Source: JAGVPT01 sp963717445 (GTDB lineage: Bacteria > Bacteroidota > Ignavibacteria > UBA10030 > UBA8401). From it: 64,000 bases of DNA. Below the pieces are notes generated by a model. That model was not told the DNA's origin and searched no databases. It saw only the letters and a list, made by a program, of their open reading frames with translations. Positions 27,813 through 36,052 of this stretch are shown piece by piece. A program made the translations under genes and the position numbers. The DNA lies in NCBI GenBank assembly GCA_963717445.1, contig OY970334.1:3410001-3474000 (forward strand), given 5' to 3'. How positions within the stretch are numbered: the stretch's first letter is position 1; every line of letters begins with the position of its first letter.

Positions 27813-28651
27813 GAGTGAAAAAGAAATTACCCGTCACTATCATCGGTGCAGGTGCGGTTGGCAGTGCACTTGCGCTGGCTCTCTGGAAGAAAAAATATCC
27901 CGTCAGGATCGTCCTTAGCAAGAACGGCAGGTCGGCGAAGACCTTGGGGAGAAGTGTTCACGCGATGCACGCAAGTCTGAGGTCGATGAAAGACCTCGAG
28001 ACCGATGGGATGATCTTCATTGCCGTTCCCGATGATGGGATCAGCAACGTCGTGCGAACCCTCGCTCGCCGGGGTGACGATTTTTCTCGGTCGGTCGTTT
28101 TCCATACTTCGGGAGCATTATCTTCGAAGGCGCTGTCATTGTTAAAGCTCAGAGGTGCGGCGACGGGTTCCTTTCATCCGTTGCAGACGTTTCCAAAATC
28201 CCACAGTGCTTCCGAACGATTACAGAATATCTGGGTTGGGATAGAAGGGGACAAAAAGGCAATTGGAGTGGGAATAAAAATCGCCCATGAGGTAGGAGCT
28301 TGGCCATTTATTCTGTCATCCGAACAAAAGGCCTTATATCATATTGCCGCGGTGTTCAGCTCAAATTATTTTATTACGCTTCTCTCGATTGTGGAGGAGC
28401 TGGGAAAACGTATTCACTTATCCCGTCGGGAAACGGTCTCCATATTTGAGCCTCTTATCCTTCAAAGTCTCGAGAATGTTAAACAATATTCCGCGGCATC
28501 AGCTCTGACAGGGCCCATTGCCCGCGGCAACGTCAACACACTCAAAAGACACCGCGATGAGCTGGAAAGAAAAGGCATGAAACATATTGCTCGATTGTAT
28601 TCCGCGCTCGCAAAGGAAACATCGAGGCTTGCATTAAAAAAGGCACACTAA
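27809..28651 (+). CDS. Rossmann-fold oxidoreductase-like protein with DUF2520 domain
   Basis: This protein of about 280 residues begins with VTIIGAGAVGSALALAL, a dinucleotide-binding loop. It then has FIAVPDDGISNVVRTL, TSGALSSKALSLLK, GSFHPLQTFPK and a helical C-terminal DUF2520 part. The chosen TTG start at 27809 overlaps the previous stop (TTGA); a GTG at 27815 is equally possible, and a frame extending to 27734 is not. Relatives resemble pyrroline-carboxylate and ketopantoate reductases, but the substrate is unknown. The downstream gene overlaps by one base. Confidence 0.82.
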   Translation: MRVKKKLPVTIIGAGAVGSALALALWKKKYPVRIVLSKNGRSAKTLGRSVHAMHASLRSMKDLETDGMIFIAVPDDGISNVVRTLARRGDDFSRSVVFHTSGALSSKALSLLKLRGAATGSFHPLQTFPKSHSASERLQNIWVGIEGDKKAIGVGIKIAHEVGAWPFILSSEQKALYHIAAVFSSNYFITLLSIVEELGKRIHLSRRETVSIFEPLILQSLENVKQYSAASALTGPIARGNVNTLKRHRDELERKGMKHIARLYSALAKETSRLALKKAH

Positions 28652-29451
28652 TGCTTGTCGATTATCATACTCACAATTCGCTCTGTAAACACGCCGACGG
28701 GTCTCTCGAAGAATATATCGTCCAAGCGATAGCGATGAAACTGAAAGAAATCGGCTGCTCCGACCATGCGCCGATGCCGAACAATTTTGATGCGTTAAAT
28801 CGGATGACGATAGACCAGTTTCTCAAGACGTACAAACCGGAAGTTCTCGCGCTGAAGGAAAAATACCGGGACAACATCGGCGTAAAATTTGCGTTAGAGG
28901 GAGATTTTTTCCCGGGGACTGAGCATTGGGTAAAAGAGTTTAATTCTCAGCACGAGTTTGATTATATTATTGGTTCAGTCCATTATCTTGGCGAATGGGG
29001 GTTTGATAATCCGACCAACGTTCACAAATACGAGGAACGCAACGTTGATGCAGTATACGAGCAATATTACGATCATATCAAGCGGTCGGCAGCGGCCAAA
29101 CTCTTCGATATCATCGGGCATTGCGACCTTGTCAAAAAATTCGGGCATCGGCCTTCAAAAAATATGGAAGAAGTGCTGCGCGAGGTTTTCAGCGTTGTGA
29201 AATCGGCGGATATTGCGGTGGAGATCAACACCTCCGGCTTGCGGAAGCCGGTCAAGGAAGTCTACCCCAGCGAACAGATTCTAAAAATTATTCGCGAGTA
29301 TAACATTCCTCTTACCGTAGGCTCCGATGCTCACGTACCGACCGATGTGGGGAGGGATTTTGACGTTGCAAAGCAGCTTGTTGAGAAGTACGGCAACGGG
29401 AAAATCTCCATCTTTACAAAAAGACAACGAAGTGAACTGCGAGTATCGTAA
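28651..29451 (+). CDS. hisK: histidinol-phosphatase, PHP family
   Basis: This 266-residue PHP-domain phosphatase starts MLVDYHTHNSLCKHADG, the metal-binding signature of the HisJ/HisK type. It continues with CSDHAPMP, ALEGDFFPGTEHW, YIIGSVHYLGEWGFDNP, DIIGHCDLVKKFG and VGSDAHVPTDVGRDFD, which supply the remaining metal ligands. HisK removes phosphate from histidinol phosphate in histidine synthesis. No other his genes are in the window, so another phosphoester is possible. The start overlaps the DUF2520 stop (TAATG). Confidence 0.85.
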   Translation: MLVDYHTHNSLCKHADGSLEEYIVQAIAMKLKEIGCSDHAPMPNNFDALNRMTIDQFLKTYKPEVLALKEKYRDNIGVKFALEGDFFPGTEHWVKEFNSQHEFDYIIGSVHYLGEWGFDNPTNVHKYEERNVDAVYEQYYDHIKRSAAAKLFDIIGHCDLVKKFGHRPSKNMEEVLREVFSVVKSADIAVEINTSGLRKPVKEVYPSEQILKIIREYNIPLTVGSDAHVPTDVGRDFDVAKQLVEKYGNGKISIFTKRQRSELRVS

Positions 29452-29491
29452 CCTGTCATCATTCTTAATTCATAATTTTTAATTGTTCTCT

Positions 29492-30556
29492 ATGAAGGCA
29501 CTGATCGCATCCGGCGGACGAGGCACCAGGCTTCGTCCTATCACTCACACGCAAAACAAGCACCTTATCCCGATCGCCAATAAGCCGATTCTCTATTACG
29601 CGATCGAAGCGGCAGTCGACGCCGGTATCAAGGAAATCGGCATCGTTCATAACGCCGATAGCATGGAGGTTCCCCGTTACGTCGGCGACGGCAGCCGCTG
29701 GGGAGTAACAATTTCGTATATTCCGCAGGAGAAACCTGGAGGATTAGCACAGGTTGTTATGCTTGCTGAAAAATTCATCAATGGAGAAACCTTCGTGTTT
29801 TATCTCGGGGACAATATGGTCGTAGGGGGGATCAAGCGCTACATCGAGGAATTTCAAAAAACCAAATGCAATTGCTGGCTTACACTTTCGAAAGTAAAAG
29901 ACCCGGAACGCTTCGGCGTTCCGGAAATTAAGAATAACCGCATTGTCGGCGTCGAAGAAAAACCGAAGAAGCCGAAGAGCCAGTATGCCGTTGCCGGGAT
30001 CTATATCTACGACAAACATATTTTTCAAGCGTGCAAAGCGATCAAACCAAGCAAGAGAGGGGAACTGGAGATTTCGGACGCGCATCAGTATCTTATCGAT
30101 AATAAATTCACTATCGGCTTCAGCGAGATTACCGGGTGGTGGAAAGATACCGGCAAGCCGCTCGACCTGCTCGAGGCGAACCGGCTGATTCTTGACAATA
30201 TTGTTTCTTCGAACAGAGGAAGCATTGACACGAAATCATCCGTTGTGGGAAAAATCATTCTTGAAGAGGGCGCAAAAATCATCGACAGTGTTGTGCGCGG
30301 TCCGGCGATCATTGGAAAAAACTGCGTTATTGAAGAAAGCTATATCGGTCCTTTTACCGCCGTTGGCAACAATACGGTGATCAGGAAAAGCGAAGTGGAA
30401 TATAGCATCATTCTGCGGGACTGCAAAATCCAAAACGTCGGTATCCGTATCGAAGGAAGCATTCTCGGCAACGACGTCGAAATTTTAGAGGCGGGCGGCA
30501 AACCACGGGTTCACAGGTTTATGATCGGAGACCAGAGCAGAGTTGAAGTGGCGTAA
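29492..30556 (+). CDS. glucose-1-phosphate thymidylyltransferase, long form
   Basis: This 354-residue nucleotidyltransferase starts MKALIASGGRGTRLRPITHT and has NKHLIPIANKPI and FYLGDNMVVGG. From about residue 245 it has a left-handed beta-helix of hexapeptide repeats (AKIIDSVVRGPAIIGKNC and following). That makes it the long type common in archaea and actinobacteria, as opposed to the 290-residue RmlA. Substrate is probably glucose-1-phosphate with dTTP, for dTDP-sugars, but UTP use is possible. A TTG three codons upstream is less likely than the ATG. No other dTDP-sugar genes lie nearby. Confidence 0.85.
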   Translation: MKALIASGGRGTRLRPITHTQNKHLIPIANKPILYYAIEAAVDAGIKEIGIVHNADSMEVPRYVGDGSRWGVTISYIPQEKPGGLAQVVMLAEKFINGETFVFYLGDNMVVGGIKRYIEEFQKTKCNCWLTLSKVKDPERFGVPEIKNNRIVGVEEKPKKPKSQYAVAGIYIYDKHIFQACKAIKPSKRGELEISDAHQYLIDNKFTIGFSEITGWWKDTGKPLDLLEANRLILDNIVSSNRGSIDTKSSVVGKIILEEGAKIIDSVVRGPAIIGKNCVIEESYIGPFTAVGNNTVIRKSEVEYSIILRDCKIQNVGIRIEGSILGNDVEILEAGGKPRVHRFMIGDQSRVEVA

Positions 30557-30568
30557 TTTTTCTTGGGC

Positions 30569-31069
30569 ATGAAGAAAACAATCGACACCAGAACATTGCT
30601 TCTTATTATCCTGACGGCTTCTGCGGTTGCGCTGACGTTTATTCGGGAACGGCCGATTGCACCCGAACAAATAACCGACCAAAAAAGAGCGAAGGAAGGA
30701 ATTCCCCTCAAAGAAATTTCTTCGGTCGTCGATTCGACATTGAAATACATGGGAGTTCCGATGGAAAAACTCCGGAGGTCGAGCGTATCGGTTGGTGAGA
30801 TAACGAGCGTAAGAGAAGAGATAAAAATACCCGTGCCTTCCGGATTTGAAGTACTTCGTGTTCTCACTGCATTAACAGATTCACTCCGGCGTTTCAATGT
30901 GCTATTAGCCTCAACGGAAAATCTGAAAGAAAAAACATCTACAATTCATCTTTCGTTCGATAAGCACGTTTTTGAAAGCATAGTTTTCTTGAAAGAACGG
31001 CAACAGAAAGGAGCAGCATCATCGGCAAGGAAGAAACAAAAAGTAACGCCGCACAAAGCCCGGCGGTAA
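30569..31069 (+). CDS. membrane-anchored hypothetical protein
   Basis: This 166-residue protein has one N-terminal helix (LLLIILTASAVALTFI), a mixed region with a pattern of conserved-looking hydrophobics (EIKIPVPSGFEVLRVLTALT) and a basic C-terminal tail (ARKKQKVTPHKARR). The ATG at 30569 is preferred over a TTG two codons upstream. Its stop overlaps the glyS start. I recognise no family. The coupling to glycyl-tRNA synthetase is probably only positional. Confidence 0.7.
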   Translation: MKKTIDTRTLLLIILTASAVALTFIRERPIAPEQITDQKRAKEGIPLKEISSVVDSTLKYMGVPMEKLRRSSVSVGEITSVREEIKIPVPSGFEVLRVLTALTDSLRRFNVLLASTENLKEKTSTIHLSFDKHVFESIVFLKERQQKGAASSARKKQKVTPHKARR

Positions 31070-32514
31070 TGGAAAAAATAGTCTCGCTTGCGAAGCGGCG
31101 CGGTTTCGTTTTTCAGTCGAGCGAAATTTACGGCGGGTTGAATGGCTGCTGGGATTACGGGCCGATGGGAGTGGAGCTGTTGAATAATTTGAAACAAGCA
31201 TGGTGGAGGTCGATGACTCTTCGTGACAACGTCGAAGGAGTCGACGCCTCGATTTTGATGCATCCGCGCGTGTGGGAAGCGTCCGGCCATGTTGCAAATT
31301 TCACTGACCCGATGGTGGATTGCAAACAATGTAAAGCACGGTACAAGGTCGATGTGCTGTTCGAAGAGCTTTCAGTGAAAAAGAAAAAGGATATCCTGCG
31401 AGCGCTCGATCCTGCGGCATTTGCCGGTCAACTTGAAGATCGAAGAGTCGTCGATGAATTTACACAACGTGTTTCGTCCGATGAGGTTATGGCCAACGTC
31501 ATCCGTACATTGGTCCCCTGTCCCAATTGCGGCAACAAAGGAACATTTACGGAGGCGCGCCAATTCAACCTCATGTTCAAAACATTCGTCGGTCCGGTCG
31601 AAGACTCGAATAGCGTTGTCTACCTGCGCCCTGAAACGGCGCAGGGTATTTTTGTCAATTTTCTTAACATTCAAGGCGCATCGAGGCAAAAGCTCCCTTT
31701 TGGAATCGCACAAATCGGGAAGGCATTCCGGAACGAAATCAACACAAAGAATTTTCTTTTCCGGACGCGCGAGTTTGAACAGATGGAAATGCAATATTTT
31801 GTCAAACCCGGAGAAGAGGACAAATGGTTTGAATACTGGCGCGAGCAAAGGTTGACATGGTTTCTCAATTTGGGAATGAAGCGGGAACAGTTGCAGTGGC
31901 ACAAACACGATAAACTTGCGCACTATGCGAAAGCTGCCTACGACATCGAATTCCAATTTCCGTTCGGCTGGGGCGAGATCGAAGGGATTCATAGCCGCAC
32001 AGATTTCGACCTTTCCCGTCACGAGGAATATTCCGGCAAAAGCATGAAATATTTTGACGACCAGACGAAAGAAAAATTCACTCCATTTGTGATCGAAACA
32101 TCCGCGGGGGCAAGCCGCTCGTTCATGGCATTTCTTGTCGCCGCGTACGCTGAAGAATCGGCCCCGACGGCAGACGGTAAGGAAGAAATGCGAACGGTGC
32201 TGCATCTTCACCCGCGTCTTGCACCTGTTAAAGCGGCAATTCTTCCCCTCGTCAACCGCGACGGGATGGACAGCATCGCCCACACAATGACGCTTGAACT
32301 GCAGAAATATTTCCGCGTTTTCTACGACGACAGCGGCGCCGTAGGAAGGCGCTACCGGCGCCAGGATGAAATCGGTACGCCGTTTTGTTTCACCGTCGAT
32401 TCACAAACGCTGCAAGACCAGACTGTCACAGTACGGGAACGCGATTCGATGAATCAGGAGCGGATCGCGATCAATGCTGCAAAAACCTTTTTACTTGATA
32501 AACTACAGGCATGA
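31069..32514 (+). CDS. glyS: glycyl-tRNA synthetase, dimeric class II type
   Basis: This 481-residue enzyme charges tRNA-Gly. It shows FVFQSSEIYGGLNGCWDYGP near the N terminus, LRPETAQGIFVNF, motif 2 IGKAFRNEINTKNFLFRTREFEQME and the motif 3 region. The end contains DEIGTPFCFTVDSQTLQDQT, typical of the anticodon-binding domain. It is the alpha2 type shared with eukaryotes and many bacteria, not the alpha2beta2 type. The ATG overlaps the upstream stop, and the stop overlaps the CPBP gene start. Confidence 0.95.
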   Translation: MEKIVSLAKRRGFVFQSSEIYGGLNGCWDYGPMGVELLNNLKQAWWRSMTLRDNVEGVDASILMHPRVWEASGHVANFTDPMVDCKQCKARYKVDVLFEELSVKKKKDILRALDPAAFAGQLEDRRVVDEFTQRVSSDEVMANVIRTLVPCPNCGNKGTFTEARQFNLMFKTFVGPVEDSNSVVYLRPETAQGIFVNFLNIQGASRQKLPFGIAQIGKAFRNEINTKNFLFRTREFEQMEMQYFVKPGEEDKWFEYWREQRLTWFLNLGMKREQLQWHKHDKLAHYAKAAYDIEFQFPFGWGEIEGIHSRTDFDLSRHEEYSGKSMKYFDDQTKEKFTPFVIETSAGASRSFMAFLVAAYAEESAPTADGKEEMRTVLHLHPRLAPVKAAILPLVNRDGMDSIAHTMTLELQKYFRVFYDDSGAVGRRYRRQDEIGTPFCFTVDSQTLQDQTVTVRERDSMNQERIAINAAKTFLLDKLQA

Positions 32515-33455
32515 TGAAATCCATTTTCTACAACGAGCTGGAAAAGAATATCCGCGCAGGATGGCGGATGGGGATTTTTGTCGTTGCTCTTTCAGGTATG
32601 ACTGTGCTATTCAACATGCCGGCGAAATGGATGATGTCGCATGTTCATTTTTTCCCTTCATTTGTTAGCGGAGAGATAGTATTCTACGGAGCATTGTTGG
32701 TCACAACATGGATCGTTATTAAATTTCTCGAGAGGCGACCGCCGTTTTCGTCGGTCGGTTTTCCTCTTCATCGAAATGCTTTGCGCGAACTGGGGCAGGG
32801 GGCGCTTATCGGCGGCGGGATGATGACAATCATCTTCGTAACGGAATACAGTCTCGGACTGGTGACCCTGTCGTTCAAGCCTTTGTCTCTGTATGAAGGC
32901 ATGCATTTGTTCGGCGCGAGTATTGTCATTTTTGTTCTCGGTGCGTTTGGCGAAGAATTGCTTTTCCGCGGATATTTATTTCAAACAATGGTCGAAGGAA
33001 CGGGGAAAATCATCGCTGTGGTTGTATTTGCCTCTTTTTTTGGATATGCTCACGCAAGCAATCCAAACATAACCTTTTTTTCGCTCGTGAACGTCGCTCT
33101 CGCAGGCGTGTGGCTTTCGCTTGCGTACTTTAAGACACGGACGCTTTGGTTTCCGATAGCCCTTCATTTTTCGTGGAATTTCTTTCAGAACCATATATTT
33201 TCTTTTCCCGTAAGCGGGATTCAGTTCCAAAAATTTCAACTTGGCGTGCTGACGCAATCCGGGCCGGTGTGGTTAACGGGGGGTTCGTTCGGTCCTGAGG
33301 GGGGCGCGCTTGCGACGCTGATGCTCGTTGTTGCAGGAATCTTCATTTATTTTTCGGATTGGATCACGCTCTCTGAAAAGGCATGGACAGTGGAGAGATG
33401 GAATGCAATGAAAGCGGAATCTGCGGCCGATGAACAAATTCCCGAACCTTCATAA
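32511..33455 (+). CDS. CPBP family intramembrane metalloprotease
   Basis: This 314-residue membrane protein has about seven hydrophobic helices and the Abi/CPBP motifs. These are EELLFRG (EE at 148-149, R at 153), the F-x3-H element in FFGYAHASNP near residue 178 and the later histidine in HFSWNFFQNH. These residues form the active site in Rce1-like proteases. The target is unknown; roles in prenylated-protein or peptide maturation are known for relatives. It is coupled to glyS by an ATGA overlap, and its 3' end overlaps the next gene by 26 bases. Confidence 0.88.
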   Translation: MMKSIFYNELEKNIRAGWRMGIFVVALSGMTVLFNMPAKWMMSHVHFFPSFVSGEIVFYGALLVTTWIVIKFLERRPPFSSVGFPLHRNALRELGQGALIGGGMMTIIFVTEYSLGLVTLSFKPLSLYEGMHLFGASIVIFVLGAFGEELLFRGYLFQTMVEGTGKIIAVVVFASFFGYAHASNPNITFFSLVNVALAGVWLSLAYFKTRTLWFPIALHFSWNFFQNHIFSFPVSGIQFQKFQLGVLTQSGPVWLTGGSFGPEGGALATLMLVVAGIFIYFSDWITLSEKAWTVERWNAMKAESAADEQIPEPS

Positions 33456-34680
33456 CGATCCGCCCTTGATTACTCGCCCTCTATATCAGCGTTTGAGCTT
33501 CGTTGCCCTTCCTTCCATTGTGAAATATTTTTTTTTGCTGTTGTTGCTTGCAAGCCTTGTACCGTCGGACAGTTTCGCCCAATGGCTGACCGACCCTGAT
33601 TTTGACCTTCATACTAAACAAGGGATTGACCACGTTTATAACCTTGAGTTCGATCAAGCGGAAAAAGAATTTCAGTATCTTATAGCGACTCACCCGAATC
33701 ATCCCGCCGGATACTTTTTCCTTGCCATGGTCGATTGGTGGAGAATTCTGTTGAATATCGATAACGAGTCTCTCGATGACAGGTTTTTAGCAAAACTCGA
33801 TGTTGTCATCGACAAATGCGACAGCATTCTCGACAATAATCCGGATGATGTGACCGCGTTGTTTTTTAAAGGGGGATCCCTCGGCTTTCGAGGACGGTTG
33901 CGCGCCAACCGCGGGAGCTGGATTAAGGCTGCGAACGACGGACGGCTTGCGCTGCCGATTATCCGGCACGCCTACAGCATTGCCCCGGAAAATTTTGATA
34001 TCCTTCTTGGTATGGGAATCTATAATTACTACGCAGAAGCCATCCCGGAGCAGTATCCGATCGTAAAGCCGCTCATGTTTTTTTTCCCGGGCGGCGACAA
34101 AGCGAAAGGAATTAAACAGCTTACGGCTGTTGCCGCAAAAGCCAAGTATGCCGCAGTCGAGGCTGATTACTTCCTCCTGCAGTTGTATTATACCCATGAA
34201 CGGCAGTATGAAAAGGCGCTCGAGATTGCGCTGAGATTATTTGCGCGGTATCCAAAAAATGTTGTGTTTCACCGTTATATCGGAAGGTGCTACATAAGCC
34301 TGGGTAAATGGGAGAATGCACATGCGGTGTTCAGCGAAATTCTTTCCCGGTGCGGCACTCCGGGAGGTATGGTCGGGTACACTGATTCGGCAAAGCGTGA
34401 AGCTCTTTATTATCTCGGCGTGTACGCAATGAATGCAGGAAAATATGACGAATCGCTGCAAGCCTTTTTTCGATGCGATGAAGTCAGCAGGATGCTCGAT
34501 AAGAACGGAGAGTCCGGGTTTATGGTGATGGCGAACCTGCGAATCGGATTCATTTATGACCTGCAGATGAAACGAGACCTTGCCGTGCAGCAGTACAATA
34601 AAGTGTTGGCGATGAAGAAGTTCGAGAACTCGTACGAACAAGCGGAACAGTATCTTAAGGTTCGATACGCACCGAAATGA
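33430..34680 (+). CDS. secreted TPR-repeat protein
   Basis: This 416-residue protein has a signal peptide after a long N-region (YFFLLLLLASLVPSDSFAQ, cleavage near residue 50). Helical TPR-like repeats follow, such as HVYNLEFDQAEKEFQYLIA and KYDESLQAFFRCDEVSRML. The start at 33430 lies inside the CPBP gene. A later start cannot be excluded, since the first 28 residues precede the hydrophobic core. Function is unknown. Its stop overlaps a possible 25-codon gene. Confidence 0.78.
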   Translation: MNKFPNLHNDPPLITRPLYQRLSFVALPSIVKYFFLLLLLASLVPSDSFAQWLTDPDFDLHTKQGIDHVYNLEFDQAEKEFQYLIATHPNHPAGYFFLAMVDWWRILLNIDNESLDDRFLAKLDVVIDKCDSILDNNPDDVTALFFKGGSLGFRGRLRANRGSWIKAANDGRLALPIIRHAYSIAPENFDILLGMGIYNYYAEAIPEQYPIVKPLMFFFPGGDKAKGIKQLTAVAAKAKYAAVEADYFLLQLYYTHERQYEKALEIALRLFARYPKNVVFHRYIGRCYISLGKWENAHAVFSEILSRCGTPGGMVGYTDSAKREALYYLGVYAMNAGKYDESLQAFFRCDEVSRMLDKNGESGFMVMANLRIGFIYDLQMKRDLAVQQYNKVLAMKKFENSYEQAEQYLKVRYAPK

Positions 34681-34754
34681 ATATCGCTTTCACCATTATC
34701 ATGCTTGGCTTTGTTGCTGCGAGTGCGGGGGTTGTAGGAAGACGATTACGCTGA
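34677..34754 (+). CDS. possible 25-residue membrane microprotein
   Basis: An ATG overlapping the TPR stop (ATGA, 34677-34680) opens a 25-codon frame. It encodes a single hydrophobic helix (AFTIIMLGFVAASAGVVG) with a basic end GRRLR. The coupling geometry matches that of neighbouring genes and the composition is protein-like. It is too short to judge by family, so chance is a real alternative. Confidence 0.3.
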   Translation: MNIAFTIIMLGFVAASAGVVGRRLR

Positions 34755-34827
34755 GTGCGCGGATTTTTCAGCAGATTGCAGATTGCCGTATGTGAAGTTT
34801 TTCAGTCATCCTTTCTTTGTTCATTCC

Positions 34828-35796
34828 TTAAAGGTTCATTTCAACGGTGATGGTGTTGAGGCTCCCGATCGTGCCGAGCGAGGTAAAGGCATAGTCGAAC
34901 CGTAGAGTCTGAAGGACGAGCCCGCCGCCGAAGGAAAATCCTGCGAGCCCTGAAGAAGTTCCTAATGTCAAATCTTGATGCCGTTCGTTGTCGAACCCGA
35001 AGCGAAAGCGGAGTTCTTTGCTCATTGTGAACTCTCCGCCGATCGAAAACATTTTGAAGTGAGAACCGAGGTTGTCCTGCGTTTCGTTGAGTTCGTGAAG
35101 GTCAACATTGAGCAGGAGAGGGAGATGCTCCGGCTTAATCGTCGCGCCGACTTTTACATCGAGCGGAAGGCTTTCGCGCGTTGTTAAGTACGGGTTAAGT
35201 TGTGTCCCGATATTGACAATGCTTGCCCCCAGAGATATCGGATTCGCCCCCGGAATAAAGTAGAGTATTCCGAAATCGGCCGCGATTGCCGATGACGCGT
35301 AACCGGCGATCGATGAATAAATAAACTTGCCGGCGAAGCCGTAGTATAAATTCTCTTCAAACTCGGTAGCGAACCCAACGGACATATCAAGGTCTCCTGC
35401 GCTGAACGTCCCGATCTTATTTGCAAGTTCGTCGGTCTCATCGAACGTTCCGTAGTTAACGTAATTAACGCCAATGCCGACCTTGCCGATGTCGGAGAGG
35501 TCTTGTGCGTACGAAACATACCCGGAATTAATGTCGAGGAGATTTTTAAGATATCCGAACGACACTTGCGGTTGGGTAATTGTAGCAAGGCCCGCAGGGT
35601 TGTAGAAAATCGTGTTCACGTCGTTCCTCATCGAAACAAAGCTGCCGGCCATCGCCGTGGATCGCGCCCCAACATCGCTGAGGAGAAAAGCGTAAGTAGA
35701 ATTTTGGGCGTGGACTGCACAACACGCAAAAAAGAGGACATTCACCGTGAGCAATGCTCTCCTGCCGCTTCGCCGTAAAGGTGCTTGAGTGTTCAT
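34828..35796 (-). CDS. PorV/PorQ family outer-membrane protein
   Basis: This 322-residue protein has a signal peptide ending AVHAQ. It then has the PorV/PorQ start FLLSDVGARSTAMAGSFVSM and NTIFYNPAGLA, and a beta barrel of the FadL type to the end (FDYAFTSLGTIGSLNTITV). Proteins of this family act in the type IX secretion system as cargo receptors or shuttles. That fits the three cargo-like genes upstream on the same strand. The ATG at 35796 gives a normal signal peptide; the frame extends 16 codons further upstream. Confidence 0.85.
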   Translation of the reverse strand: MNTQAPLRRSGRRALLTVNVLFFACCAVHAQNSTYAFLLSDVGARSTAMAGSFVSMRNDVNTIFYNPAGLATITQPQVSFGYLKNLLDINSGYVSYAQDLSDIGKVGIGVNYVNYGTFDETDELANKIGTFSAGDLDMSVGFATEFEENLYYGFAGKFIYSSIAGYASSAIAADFGILYFIPGANPISLGASIVNIGTQLNPYLTTRESLPLDVKVGATIKPEHLPLLLNVDLHELNETQDNLGSHFKMFSIGGEFTMSKELRFRFGFDNERHQDLTLGTSSGLAGFSFGGGLVLQTLRFDYAFTSLGTIGSLNTITVEMNL

Positions 35797-35993
35797 ACTT
35801 GTCTCACAAATGTCGTAAACGATGTGACGAAGAGTGACAATCATACAGCGGTAACGAACGTACGATAATAATACTCACGTTGTTGTGTGTGGCAGGAAAT
35901 TGTTCTGAGAAATGTAAGAAAACTGTTTTGCAAAGGCAAGCGGTTACTCATTTTGCGAGAGAACAGTCTGCATTTGTTCGTATTTTGATAAAT

Positions 35994-36028
35994 AAAAAAA
36001 TCCCCGAAACATCAACTGCTTCAGGGAT
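35994..36028 (-). terminator. intrinsic terminator of the beta-helix gene
   Basis: On the minus strand ATCCCTGAA pairs with TTTCGGGGAT (one G-T wobble) around an 11-base loop and is followed by seven T. It lies about 25 bases after the second stop of the broken beta-helix gene, showing that the original 3' end of that gene was at 36053. Confidence 0.8.
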
Positions 36029-36052
36029 CGCTTTAGAAATACAAGATCCTAG

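Noticed and set aside
31372..32283. 303-codon minus-strand open frame
   Set aside because: Antisense to glycyl-tRNA synthetase; no recognisable domain.
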